DNA of 64,000 nt from JAFGPL01 sp046485045 (GTDB lineage: Bacteria > Bacteroidota > Bacteroidia > Bacteroidales > UBA10428): the NCBI GenBank assembly GCA_046485045.1, contig JAWOHT010000133.1, positions 16,409 through 80,408 of the forward strand, given 5' to 3'. Both the position numbers and the translations under genes were made by a program. Shown in pieces: positions 47,770 to 56,830 of this stretch. Each line of letters starts with the position of its first letter. Within the stretch, counting starts at the first letter, position 1. The notes beneath the pieces are model-generated. The model ran no database searches. It was not told the DNA's origin and saw only the letters and a program-made list of their open reading frames with translations.

Positions 47770-49752
47770 TTAATAATTGGGGTTTTGCCACATCCCAACT
47801 CCGGCTACATCACTTCTGTTTGTTGATGCTTCAATTAGAATTGAAGGAATTGGCCTTAAGTAATGTTTGTTTGCATCGAAATAAGAACTGGCACCAGCGT
47901 TGTATAATTTCACGCGTTCTTCGAGTTTCATGGTGCGTTTCAGATCAAACCACCGCATATTTTCACCAACAAATTCACGCGCCCTTTCGTCCAGGATAAA
48001 ATCAAGGTCAATATCAGCAGCACCGGTAATATTATAGCTTGCAAGCAGTGCAGCACCATTGCCCCCAATGGCACGTGCATTTGCCAGCAGTTCAATATAA
48101 GGATATGCTACCGATGATCCCCCGGCGCCTAACAAAGCAGCCTCAGCAGCAATCAGGTACATCTCAGACAACCTGAATACTGGGAAATCTATTTTGCTGT
48201 AATAATCACTAAAGTTTGTGGCTGGCAATGTAATGGTTGATTGTGTATTCATAAATTTCGCAAAATGCGGAAAGATTTCTTTACCAAACGTATTAAGGGT
48301 TCCGTCTGCATTGTAGATATTTGTTACATCCAATATTTTATAACGTCCCTGTGCCCAATCTTTTTGGGCCTGGGTAAGAGGATATTTCGAATAATACAAA
48401 GCTGTATCTGTCTGGGTACCAACAGACATTTTCGGATATAAGCATTTCGCGGGATTTGAAACATAAAACTGTGGTACAATATCAGGATGTTTATACCAGG
48501 CGGTATGGAAGGTTACATCCCAACGCTGATCAACTTTTTCATCAAATAGATCGTTTAGAAACCTGGATGGGCCAAATTTGGCATAAGACATATAACGTAC
48601 GTACCAATGTTTTACATCAACAATTGTTTTTAAGCTATCTGATTCTTTGGTATAATTCAAATGTTCACCGGCCGTTCTGATTAGTATATTTTGAAGAGGG
48701 GGTCCCCCTGTGGGATTGTTTTGACTGGCAATGCGCATGCCTAACCACAAATGCTGGCAATTACCGCCTCCGGACTCTGGTTGCCGCGTAAATAATCCAT
48801 TCCATACTACAGGTTTTCCTTCATTATCTTCACGGGGACGGATTGGAACATAATTATAAAAATTAGTTGGGCCTATTTCATCATAGTAGTCAACTGCCCA
48901 AATAAATTCGTCATTTATAGGAGTATGGCTCTTATTTATATCCCATACATCTCCGTAGTTTGTATAAAGTTTTTTACCCAGGCCTGCGCTTGCATCAATA
49001 ACATCCTTTGCTTCCTGCAGGGCAACAGCATAATAATCTATCCCTTTATAATCAACTTTAACCCTGTTTTTATAGTAATCGCCTGCATAATATAAGGCGA
49101 GACGCGCTTTAAAAGCTTTTGCTGCAAGCCATGATACGCGAGAATCTGGCGCAACATTATTCGGGAGGTTATCAATACAATATTTTAGGTCTTCGAACAT
49201 TAACGAATAAATTTCCTGTTCCGGATCCCTTTTAGATGTTGTTCCGGCTGATCTTACAGGCTCCTTATTGATCTGCATGGCGCCCCAGGTTTCTACTATA
49301 ATCCAATAGTAATAAGCCCTCAGGAACCTTGCTTCGGATTCAAGCACTTTTTTTCGATCTTCGGTGAGCAAATCACCGCTGGTGGAAACGTATTCAATAG
49401 CCAAATTACAAGTGTTGATAGCCACGTATAGAAATTCAGGCACTTCGGAGAGTGGCCAGGCCATTTCAGCGCCAAGGTTCTGGTAAATGTTAAAATCGCT
49501 GGCAGTATTAGGATCCAACGCGTTGCTCCATAAATCGGTACCTAATTCCCCCATGGCAAGCATTGACTCTTTGCCGTAAAATCCCTTCATGTAGCCGTAA
49601 CACATGGCCACAAGGCTTTCAAAATCCTCAGCAGTACTATAAACCATTCCTTCTGTCTTATCTATTTTAGATACTTCATCTAAAAAATCTGTGCAGGAAA
49701 CCCCTGTAAGCAGATATAAACAAACGAGCAATACTATTTTATATTTTTTCAT
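47770..49752 (-). CDS. SusD/RagB-type surface glycan-binding lipoprotein (pair 1)
   Basis: 660 residues with a lipoprotein signal (LLTGVSCTDFLDE). SusD hallmarks: helical TPR-like core with SRVSWLAAKAFKARLALYYA, and near the end LDERAREFVGENMRWFDLKR followed by HYLRPIPSILIEAS and QNPNY. It binds a glycan or oligosaccharide at the cell surface as the lid of its SusC partner, whose stop is 19 bases upstream. It is clearly paralogous to the susD at 56831. Confidence 0.96.
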   Translation of the reverse strand: MKKYKIVLLVCLYLLTGVSCTDFLDEVSKIDKTEGMVYSTAEDFESLVAMCYGYMKGFYGKESMLAMGELGTDLWSNALDPNTASDFNIYQNLGAEMAWPLSEVPEFLYVAINTCNLAIEYVSTSGDLLTEDRKKVLESEARFLRAYYYWIIVETWGAMQINKEPVRSAGTTSKRDPEQEIYSLMFEDLKYCIDNLPNNVAPDSRVSWLAAKAFKARLALYYAGDYYKNRVKVDYKGIDYYAVALQEAKDVIDASAGLGKKLYTNYGDVWDINKSHTPINDEFIWAVDYYDEIGPTNFYNYVPIRPREDNEGKPVVWNGLFTRQPESGGGNCQHLWLGMRIASQNNPTGGPPLQNILIRTAGEHLNYTKESDSLKTIVDVKHWYVRYMSYAKFGPSRFLNDLFDEKVDQRWDVTFHTAWYKHPDIVPQFYVSNPAKCLYPKMSVGTQTDTALYYSKYPLTQAQKDWAQGRYKILDVTNIYNADGTLNTFGKEIFPHFAKFMNTQSTITLPATNFSDYYSKIDFPVFRLSEMYLIAAEAALLGAGGSSVAYPYIELLANARAIGGNGAALLASYNITGAADIDLDFILDERAREFVGENMRWFDLKRTMKLEERVKLYNAGASSYFDANKHYLRPIPSILIEASTNRSDVAGVGMWQNPNY

Positions 49753-49771
49753 AACTCAATATATTTCTAAT

Positions 49772-52700
49772 TTAAAAATTCACATTTATCCCGAATACTA
49801 TGTTTTTCTGCAAAGGAAAATCATATCCCCCCCCCTGCTCAGCATCGTAGTTTTTCAATTTACTGAAAACAAACATATTCTTGAGAGTAGCATAGACTTC
49901 AAGGTTTTGAATTTTGGCAGAATTTAACAACGCGTTAGGGAGCATATATGAAAAGGTAATATCCTTAATTTTTATAAAAGATCCGTCAACATACTTCAAC
50001 GATTTGAGGTGTGTCAGCGAGGTATTATTACCGTTTTCTGAGTATCTCGGAAAAAGGGCGCTTGTATTCTGGGGGGTCCAGCTTTCAACATAAGCCCCGT
50101 TTGTTTTGTCCCTGGAATCCTTAATCCTGTCATAGAATCCGTAACTGATAGTTTGTCCCCAACGACCAATGGAATATATCCTGAGGCCGAATTTACCAAC
50201 CTTTGTTTTCAGGTGAACGTTACTGCCAAGTCCGAAAAGAAAAGCAGGCGAAGCATCCATCACGACTCTGTCCTCAAGGGTAAACTGCCCGTCATTGTTC
50301 TTGTCTACCAGCTTTATATCTCCCGGCTCAAATTGATTCACCAACATAGGTATCCTTCCTTTTTCAATACTGTCACCGGTTATCCTTTGCTGACTAACAT
50401 ACAGAAATTCAGCCTCCAGGTCTTCTATTTGGTAAATACCATCATTTTCGTAATAATAAAATGCATCAGCAGGGCTGTCGACTTTCCAGATTCTTTCATT
50501 TCCATCCTTAATGTAAGGTAATTCACTGCCACCTTCGCGCAATTCGGTAATTTTATTTTTGTTAAGGGTAAAATTCATTTCGGCGGTCCAGTCTAAAGTT
50601 TTGTTATTAACGATACTCCCATTAAGGGCAATCTCAATACCCTGGTTTTTTGTTGATGCTACATTATCCCACATCTCTGAGTATACATTAACTGAAGGGA
50701 GCGGGACTTTAAACAACAGGTCATACGTCCTGGAATTATAATAATCAACACTACCTGAAAAGCGGTTATTGAATAACCCGAAATCAAGACCGATGTTGTG
50801 GGTGGCTGTTCTTTCCCAGGTTAGATCTGAATTGCCTATCCTGAACGGCAGGTATTGGGAATATACATCTTCGCCAAAAGAAATGTAGCTTAGCGAATTA
50901 GACAACTTGGTCTGGCTGCTATAGGGCGGGATATCATAATTGCCTGCTATTCCCCAGCCATATCTGAATTTCAGGTATGAAACTGCATCTATATTCTTCA
51001 TAAAATCTTCCTCGCTGATACGCCAGCCCGTTGAAAAAGATGGGAAAAAACTCCATTTGTTCCCGGGAAATAGCACTGATGCACCATCGTACCTGATTGT
51101 GGCCTGAAATAAGTACTTGTCTAATAAACTGTAATTGGCACGGCCAAAATACGATAGTAATTGTTTCCGGCTATATTCAGATTTATATCTCATATTTGAC
51201 TGAAGGAACCCGTTAAAATCGAAGTATTGGGTTGACTCAAGCGGTTGTTCAAACCCTGTTATCTCCATTCTTGTTCTCACTTGTTCATATGTTTCGGAAC
51301 CAGCCATCAGGCTGATATTATGTACGCCAATGTTTTTTTTGTAAGTAAGAACATTGTTCCAGGTGTAGGATTTTGAGTCATGGTTTATGAGATCTGACCT
51401 GCGTTGACGATTGACGTGTTGCTGAATTGAATTTCCCGAATGGTATTCGCCTTCTTTCGTTATGGTGAGGTCTATCCCTAAACTGGAACGAAAACTTAAT
51501 CCTTTAAATATTTCCCAGTTTAAATATGTTGAACCAAATACGCGACTGGATAATATGTCGTGCACCTGCGCCCCCGGCACCTCATCTAACATTGGCGATA
51601 TCTGGTTATCTGCCCAAACCGGGTCGGGTATATTATTATATGTGCCATCTTCATTATATAGTGTGCCGATCGGGCCGCATTTGAGGGCCTGGTTAAAAAT
51701 ACCCCCATCGCGTTTATTATACTCTTTATAGGTATAAAGGATATTGGCCCCTACTTTAATCGATTTTCTAAAGGAATGATCGCCGCCAACATTAAAATTG
51801 TAACGTCTCATTTTGTCGCGGCGGAGCAGACCGTTATCGTCCATTAAACCCAAAGATAAATTAAAAGAATTTTTTTCGTCTCCCCCGTTCAAAGAAAATT
51901 CATGGTTCTGCGACCAGGAATTCTTAATAATCATGTCGAGGTAATCAAGACTTGTATTGTTTCTCAGAAGTTCAAGCGCGGATAAGTTAAGGGTAATAAG
52001 TTCATATCTGTCTGCAACACCCCGGCTGGCTATCAGGCTCTCCTCTGTTACAGAGCCAAATACCTTCCATGGTTCGGGATTCGTTTCTTCATTCCAGACG
52101 ACCATACCGGTTGTTCTGTTATACCATACATTCTCCTTACTCCATGCAGTAAATTCTTCTTTCGATATCTCTTTTTGAATAAGCTTTTCCCGATATTGCA
52201 AACCATCCATAACATCAGGAATATAGGTGGGCATATTGTAAGAAAAATAATTGGAATAAGACATATTCATTTTTCCATCTCCACCTTTTTTGGTCGTGAT
52301 AAGAATAACACCATTGGACCCTTTTGTACCATAAATGGCGGTTGATGCAACATCTTTCAATACATCAATTGACTCAATGTCAGAGGCATTTATATCCAAT
52401 GTATTTCCGTACTCAACTCCGTCAACCAGGATAAGAGGATCATTTGAGGCAGAGATAGAACGAATGCCACGCATAGTTATATTAATGGATGCTCCGGCCT
52501 GTCCGTCTGAAGTGGTTAAATCCAGACCTGCCACTTTGCCCTGTAAGGCCTGTAAGGCATTTGTTGATTTATTCGCTTCAATATCGGCAGATCTAACGGA
52601 GGTAACTGCTCCTGTAAGGTCTCTTTTTCTCATCGTTCCGTATCCGATTACCACAACCTCATCAAGCGCCTGCAAATCGGGAATAAGCCGGATATCAATG

Positions 52701-52993
52701 ACGGTTCTGCCGGCTACATTAATACTTTCGGTATTATAGCCGATATATGAAAAATTCAGGTTGGCCTGGTCAGAAGCAACTGATATTTCATATAAACCAT
52801 CAATATTTGTTATGGTACCCTGTTGGGTTCCCTCAATAACAACATTTACACCAGGTAAAGCAGTTCCTGACTCGGCATCTGTAACAGTACCTGTAATTAA
52901 TTTTTCTTGTCCCCAGATATTAAAATTTACTGTAAACAAAATAGCACATGAAATCATAAGCATGTGCCAGAATAGATTTTTTTTAGTAGTCAT
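49772..52993 (-). CDS. SusC/RagA-type TonB-dependent transporter (pair 1)
   Basis: 1073 residues: signal peptide, CarboxypepD_reg domain (about 32-105, GTVTDAESGTALPGVNVVIE), the SusC linker DEVVVIGYGTMRKRDLTGAV, plug with SINITMRGIRSISASNDPLI and DVLKDVASTAIYGTKGSNGV, and a large barrel ending IVFGINVNF. It imports an oligosaccharide into the periplasm together with SusD. There is no STN domain, so no trans-envelope anti-sigma signalling is expected. It shares an estimated 80% nucleotide identity with the divergent susC at 53449 in the N-terminal region I compared by eye. Confidence 0.97.
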   Translation of the reverse strand: MTTKKNLFWHMLMISCAILFTVNFNIWGQEKLITGTVTDAESGTALPGVNVVIEGTQQGTITNIDGLYEISVASDQANLNFSYIGYNTESINVAGRTVIDIRLIPDLQALDEVVVIGYGTMRKRDLTGAVTSVRSADIEANKSTNALQALQGKVAGLDLTTSDGQAGASINITMRGIRSISASNDPLILVDGVEYGNTLDINASDIESIDVLKDVASTAIYGTKGSNGVILITTKKGGDGKMNMSYSNYFSYNMPTYIPDVMDGLQYREKLIQKEISKEEFTAWSKENVWYNRTTGMVVWNEETNPEPWKVFGSVTEESLIASRGVADRYELITLNLSALELLRNNTSLDYLDMIIKNSWSQNHEFSLNGGDEKNSFNLSLGLMDDNGLLRRDKMRRYNFNVGGDHSFRKSIKVGANILYTYKEYNKRDGGIFNQALKCGPIGTLYNEDGTYNNIPDPVWADNQISPMLDEVPGAQVHDILSSRVFGSTYLNWEIFKGLSFRSSLGIDLTITKEGEYHSGNSIQQHVNRQRRSDLINHDSKSYTWNNVLTYKKNIGVHNISLMAGSETYEQVRTRMEITGFEQPLESTQYFDFNGFLQSNMRYKSEYSRKQLLSYFGRANYSLLDKYLFQATIRYDGASVLFPGNKWSFFPSFSTGWRISEEDFMKNIDAVSYLKFRYGWGIAGNYDIPPYSSQTKLSNSLSYISFGEDVYSQYLPFRIGNSDLTWERTATHNIGLDFGLFNNRFSGSVDYYNSRTYDLLFKVPLPSVNVYSEMWDNVASTKNQGIEIALNGSIVNNKTLDWTAEMNFTLNKNKITELREGGSELPYIKDGNERIWKVDSPADAFYYYENDGIYQIEDLEAEFLYVSQQRITGDSIEKGRIPMLVNQFEPGDIKLVDKNNDGQFTLEDRVVMDASPAFLFGLGSNVHLKTKVGKFGLRIYSIGRWGQTISYGFYDRIKDSRDKTNGAYVESWTPQNTSALFPRYSENGNNTSLTHLKSLKYVDGSFIKIKDITFSYMLPNALLNSAKIQNLEVYATLKNMFVFSKLKNYDAEQGGGYDFPLQKNIVFGINVNF

Positions 52994-53036
52994 AAATTAG
53001 AGTTTAAGGTTAATAAATAAAACAGATAGTTTTTTG

Positions 53037-53044
53037 TAATGCAG
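53037..53044 (-). promoter_or_regulatory. CTGCATTA motif, susC pair 1 leader
   Basis: Minus-strand CTGCATTA, 44 bases upstream of the pair 1 susC start and inside its predicted leader. The same octamer occurs at 53129-53136 (minus) and 53362-53369 (plus), each oriented toward the operon it precedes. Confidence 0.4.
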
Positions 53045-53076
53045 AACTTAGGATTCTCTTCTGTGTTTTTTTTATA

Positions 53077-53107
53077 CAAATTTATTATATTCAATAAGAT
53101 TATCAAA
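53077..53107 (-). promoter_or_regulatory. Promoter of susC/susD pair 1
   Basis: On the minus strand TTTG (53107-53104), a 19-base spacer, then TAAATTTG (53084-53077) match the Bacteroidota consensus exactly. Predicted leader of about 75 bases. Confidence 0.75.
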
Positions 53108-53128
53108 TATGTTTTTAATATAAATGAA

Positions 53129-53136
53129 TAATGCAG
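53129..53136 (-). promoter_or_regulatory. CTGCATTA motif upstream of the pair 1 promoter
   Basis: Minus-strand CTGCATTA about 20 bases upstream of the -33 element of the pair 1 promoter, a normal position for an activator or repressor site. It also faces the divergent operon. Confidence 0.4.
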
Positions 53137-53216
53137 GTCGACACAATATAGCAATTCATAGATATATTTAACAGGACGTTTATGTCCTTATTACCCAAAT
53201 ATATTCAGAGTTACTA

Positions 53217-53246
53217 TTGAAAATTTGATTATTTATAATAAGTTTG
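53217..53246 (+). promoter_or_regulatory. Promoter of susC/susD pair 2
   Basis: TTG (53217-53219), a 19-base spacer and TAAGTTTG (53239-53246) match the consensus exactly. The predicted leader is long, about 195 bases. A short hairpin (AGGAC 53173-53177 with GTCCT 53184-53188) lies upstream of it, between the two promoters. Confidence 0.7.
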
Positions 53247-53361
53247 TATGTAAAAAAATAAACGGAAATTTCATAAGATTGAAATAACTACTTAACATCG
53301 TAAATACCAAAAAAACAGGAATATAAATACTACCCTTAAATATTGTATGAGATGAACTTTA

Positions 53362-53393
53362 CTGCATTAAATGGAATAGCTAATGCATTAAAT
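53362..53393 (+). promoter_or_regulatory. Paired TGCATTAAAT direct repeats in the pair 2 leader
   Basis: TGCATTAAAT is found exactly at 53363-53372 and 53384-53393, 21 bases apart, which is two helical turns. The first copy extends to CTGCATTA. The spacing is what a dimeric DNA-binding protein would need. It lies 56-87 bases before the susC start and downstream of the predicted promoter. Confidence 0.5.
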
Positions 53394-53448
53394 TTTAATC
53401 TAAATAAGCATCAATTAACTAGTATTAACAATCTAAAAACCAAAAACT

Positions 53449-56400
53449 ATGAGATTAAAAATCAAATCACAATGGCATATCCTGACCATATTAGCGGCTA
53501 TGCTGTTAGGAGTGTGTAATAATATCTGGGCGCAGACATTTGTTGTGACAGGTATTGTTACAGATGCCGAGTCAGGAACCCCTTTACCCGGTGTAAATGT
53601 AATCATTGAGGGAACACAACAGGGAACCATCACAAACATCAACGGTTTATATGAACTTACAGTTCCTTCTGATCAGGCGAAATTAAATTTTTCATTTATC
53701 GGTTATAATACCCTGAACATCGAAGTTGCAGGACGAACAGTCATAGATGTAAAACTTTTACCGGAATTACAGGCGCTTGATGAAGTTGTTGTGATCGGTT
53801 ACGGTACCATGAGGAAGAAAGACCTTACAGGATCAGTTGCTTCTGTTAAAGCATCTGATATAGCTGCCAATAAAGGTTCAAACGCTTTAGAACTTTTGCA
53901 GGGGAAAGTAGCAGGTTTAGATCTTGTAAAATCAAGTGGGCAAACAGGTTCCGGCTTAAAGCTAACCCTGCGGGGTGTTAGATCTATCAATGCAAGTAAT
54001 GAACCCCTAATCTTGGTTGATGGGGTAGAATATGGAAGCACCCTAGATATAAATGCCGCAGATATTCAATCTGTTGATGTATTGAAAGACGCAGCCTCAA
54101 CTGCAATATATGGCACAAGGGGAGCCAACGGGGTTATTATTATTACTACAAAAAAGGGTGAAACCGGCAAAATGAATGTGTCGTACAATTCATATGTTTC
54201 ACATAATACACCTGTATTTATCCAACATATTCAAAACGGTGCAGAATACGCTGATAAGTATATTATGAAAGCTGTCGCCGATGCGGAAAATGGATTGTAT
54301 TATAATCAGAATATAACGTATGATTTACTTACAGGAGCGGTCAACTGGGATCAGACAGCATATCCCAACCCAACCAGTATGTTTGGAACTGTAACTGTTG
54401 ACGGGCTTGTTGCAAGCAGAAATTTAAATAATAAATATCAACTTGTCACTACCGACCTCACTGCTGTTGAACGTATGGTTAATGGAGTGAGTATTGATTA
54501 CCTTGACCTGATTATGATTAATTCATGGTCACAGAATCATGAGTTTTCTGTAACAGGTGGCAATGACAAAACGACAATTAACTTTTCTTTGGGTTATTTG
54601 GATGACAATGGGATGATACGCAGAGATGCCCTTGACAGGTACAATGTTAAGATTGGTGTTGATCAGAAATTTGGCAAGTCAATACAAGCCGGGGCAGATG
54701 TATTGTTTACAAAAAAATACCACTTTAAAAGGTATAGCGGTATCTTTAACACTGCACTAAAATGCGGGCCTGTAGGTGTACTTTATAATGAAGACGGTAC
54801 CTATTCGGTTAGACCAGACGGAATAATGGAGTATAACCAGTATAGCCCTATGCTGGATGAAGTACCGGGGGCAAATGTTGATGAGGTTTTCGATAACAGG
54901 CTTTTCGGAGTCGGATACATCAACTGGAACATCATTCCCGGATTATCCTTTCGCTCAAGCCTGGCTGCCGATTTTACTTTTCTAAAAGAAGGTATTTTTA
55001 TGGGGCCAAAATCAATTCGCAAGATTACAAAGAGTGAGTCCGAATCTCAAATGATACATGAGGAACGTACAAAATATACCTGGGATAATGTAGTGAACTA
55101 TTCCAAAACTCTTGGTAAAAGCCACCGTATTAACGCGATGATAGGTTCATCTGTTTATTATAACGAAACCGTATATAATAAAATTATTGGGTACAACCAA
55201 CCATTGACAGAAACCGAGTATTACGATTTTAATGCAATAACGAGTTTTGGAAGCGCATCTGACTATAGTAAATATCAGATGTTATCGTTTTTTGGCCGTA
55301 TAAACTATAGTCTCAATGATAAGTACCTGTTCCAGGCAACTATCAGAAACGATGGTTCATCTGTATTGTACAAAGATGACAGATGGTCATCCTTTCCATC
55401 TGCATCGGTTGGATGGAGACTGAGCGAAGAAGAGTTCCTTAAAAATTTCAGTTTCATTAACAACCTTAAGCTGAGGTATAGTTGGGGCATAGCTGGTAAT
55501 GCTGCCATCAAACCATACATGAGCCTTACAAAACTTGGCAATATACCCAATTACTATTCTTTTGGCAATCAAACAATATCGCAATATGTTCCTTTCCAGC
55601 CCGGTAACAAAGAATTAACCTGGGAAGCAACAACATCTCATAACATAGGTCTTGATTTCGGTGTACTAAACAACAGGATTTTCGGAGCGGTTGACTTTTA
55701 TGCATCCAAAACCAAAGACCTTATCTTCGAAGTACTTCTCCCATATTCTTCCGGGTTTCCAATTACCACTGCAAATGTAGCAGGAAGCGAGAACACAGGT
55801 GTGGAACTATCTTTAACCACCGTGAATATGAAATCAAAAGTATTAGAATGGAGTACCGACTGGACATTTGCCCTCAATCGAAACAAAATTACCGCGCTCC
55901 GTGGCGATGTTACCGAATTGATACATTATGCAGATGCTTTCGATGCCAATAAACCAGCAATGTTGTGGAAAATTGGCAGCCCAATGAATAGCTGGTACAC
56001 TTACGATGTTGAGGGTATATATTCAGTTGAAGACCTTCAGTCTGAACTTAATTATATTGCACAGCAGAAGCAAAGTGGAGATTCCATTGAAAGAGGCAGG
56101 ATACCTATGGTCAGCAATGGCTTTTATCCCGGAAATATCAAACTGGCCGACAAGAATAATGACGGACAATTCAAAGAGGAAGACAAAATACTGATGAATG
56201 CCGATCCGGATTATATTCTCAGTTTAAGCAACACAGTTACCGTAAAGACCAAAGTTGGTGATTTTGGCTTCTATTTTAGCGCCATAGGCCGTATCGGACA
56301 AACAATTTCGTATGATCTCTATCAACGTTATAAAACAGCCACTGACTGGACCAATGGAGCCTATGTTGAAGCATGGACACCCACCAACACCGGCACCAGG

Positions 56401-56688
56401 TTTCCCCGCTATTCATCCTATGGAAACGGCAAAATGTCAACATTTACAGAGCCATTACAATTTATTGACGGCTCATTCGTGAAAATAAAGGATGTTACCC
56501 TGTCTTATTTTCTGCCAAATATCTGGGTAGAAAAAATTAAGATTTCAAATTTAAGGGTATATATGACTTTGAGAAATATGAGAAATCTTATATTTAGCTC
56601 AATAGAGAACTATGATCCCGAAAATAACGGTTCTATGAATTTTCCGCTTTCACAGCAGGTCATATTTGGCCTTAACCTGGATTTTTAA
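53449..56688 (+). CDS. SusC/RagA-type TonB-dependent transporter (pair 2)
   Basis: 1079 residues with the same architecture as the pair 1 SusC: signal peptide, CarboxypepD_reg domain (GIVTDAESGTPLPGVNVIIE), DEVVVIGYGTMRKKDLTGSV, plug (DVLKDAASTAIYGTRGANGV) and barrel ending FGLNLDF. The close match over the whole length indicates duplication followed by divergence, probably toward a related but different oligosaccharide. The start MRLKIKSQWHILTILAAMLL gives a good signal peptide. Confidence 0.97.
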   Translation: MRLKIKSQWHILTILAAMLLGVCNNIWAQTFVVTGIVTDAESGTPLPGVNVIIEGTQQGTITNINGLYELTVPSDQAKLNFSFIGYNTLNIEVAGRTVIDVKLLPELQALDEVVVIGYGTMRKKDLTGSVASVKASDIAANKGSNALELLQGKVAGLDLVKSSGQTGSGLKLTLRGVRSINASNEPLILVDGVEYGSTLDINAADIQSVDVLKDAASTAIYGTRGANGVIIITTKKGETGKMNVSYNSYVSHNTPVFIQHIQNGAEYADKYIMKAVADAENGLYYNQNITYDLLTGAVNWDQTAYPNPTSMFGTVTVDGLVASRNLNNKYQLVTTDLTAVERMVNGVSIDYLDLIMINSWSQNHEFSVTGGNDKTTINFSLGYLDDNGMIRRDALDRYNVKIGVDQKFGKSIQAGADVLFTKKYHFKRYSGIFNTALKCGPVGVLYNEDGTYSVRPDGIMEYNQYSPMLDEVPGANVDEVFDNRLFGVGYINWNIIPGLSFRSSLAADFTFLKEGIFMGPKSIRKITKSESESQMIHEERTKYTWDNVVNYSKTLGKSHRINAMIGSSVYYNETVYNKIIGYNQPLTETEYYDFNAITSFGSASDYSKYQMLSFFGRINYSLNDKYLFQATIRNDGSSVLYKDDRWSSFPSASVGWRLSEEEFLKNFSFINNLKLRYSWGIAGNAAIKPYMSLTKLGNIPNYYSFGNQTISQYVPFQPGNKELTWEATTSHNIGLDFGVLNNRIFGAVDFYASKTKDLIFEVLLPYSSGFPITTANVAGSENTGVELSLTTVNMKSKVLEWSTDWTFALNRNKITALRGDVTELIHYADAFDANKPAMLWKIGSPMNSWYTYDVEGIYSVEDLQSELNYIAQQKQSGDSIERGRIPMVSNGFYPGNIKLADKNNDGQFKEEDKILMNADPDYILSLSNTVTVKTKVGDFGFYFSAIGRIGQTISYDLYQRYKTATDWTNGAYVEAWTPTNTGTRFPRYSSYGNGKMSTFTEPLQFIDGSFVKIKDVTLSYFLPNIWVEKIKISNLRVYMTLRNMRNLIFSSIENYDPENNGSMNFPLSQQVIFGLNLDF

Positions 56689-56830
56689 CAATACATATTT
56701 TTATGAAAAACCCACATATAAACACATGTTTAACACAAAGATCGGATGATTTTTTATTTCCGCGCCTTTCTATCAACAGACCGGGAAATGTGGGTTGCAT
56801 CCAATCTTTGAAAAATAATTCAACACAAGG

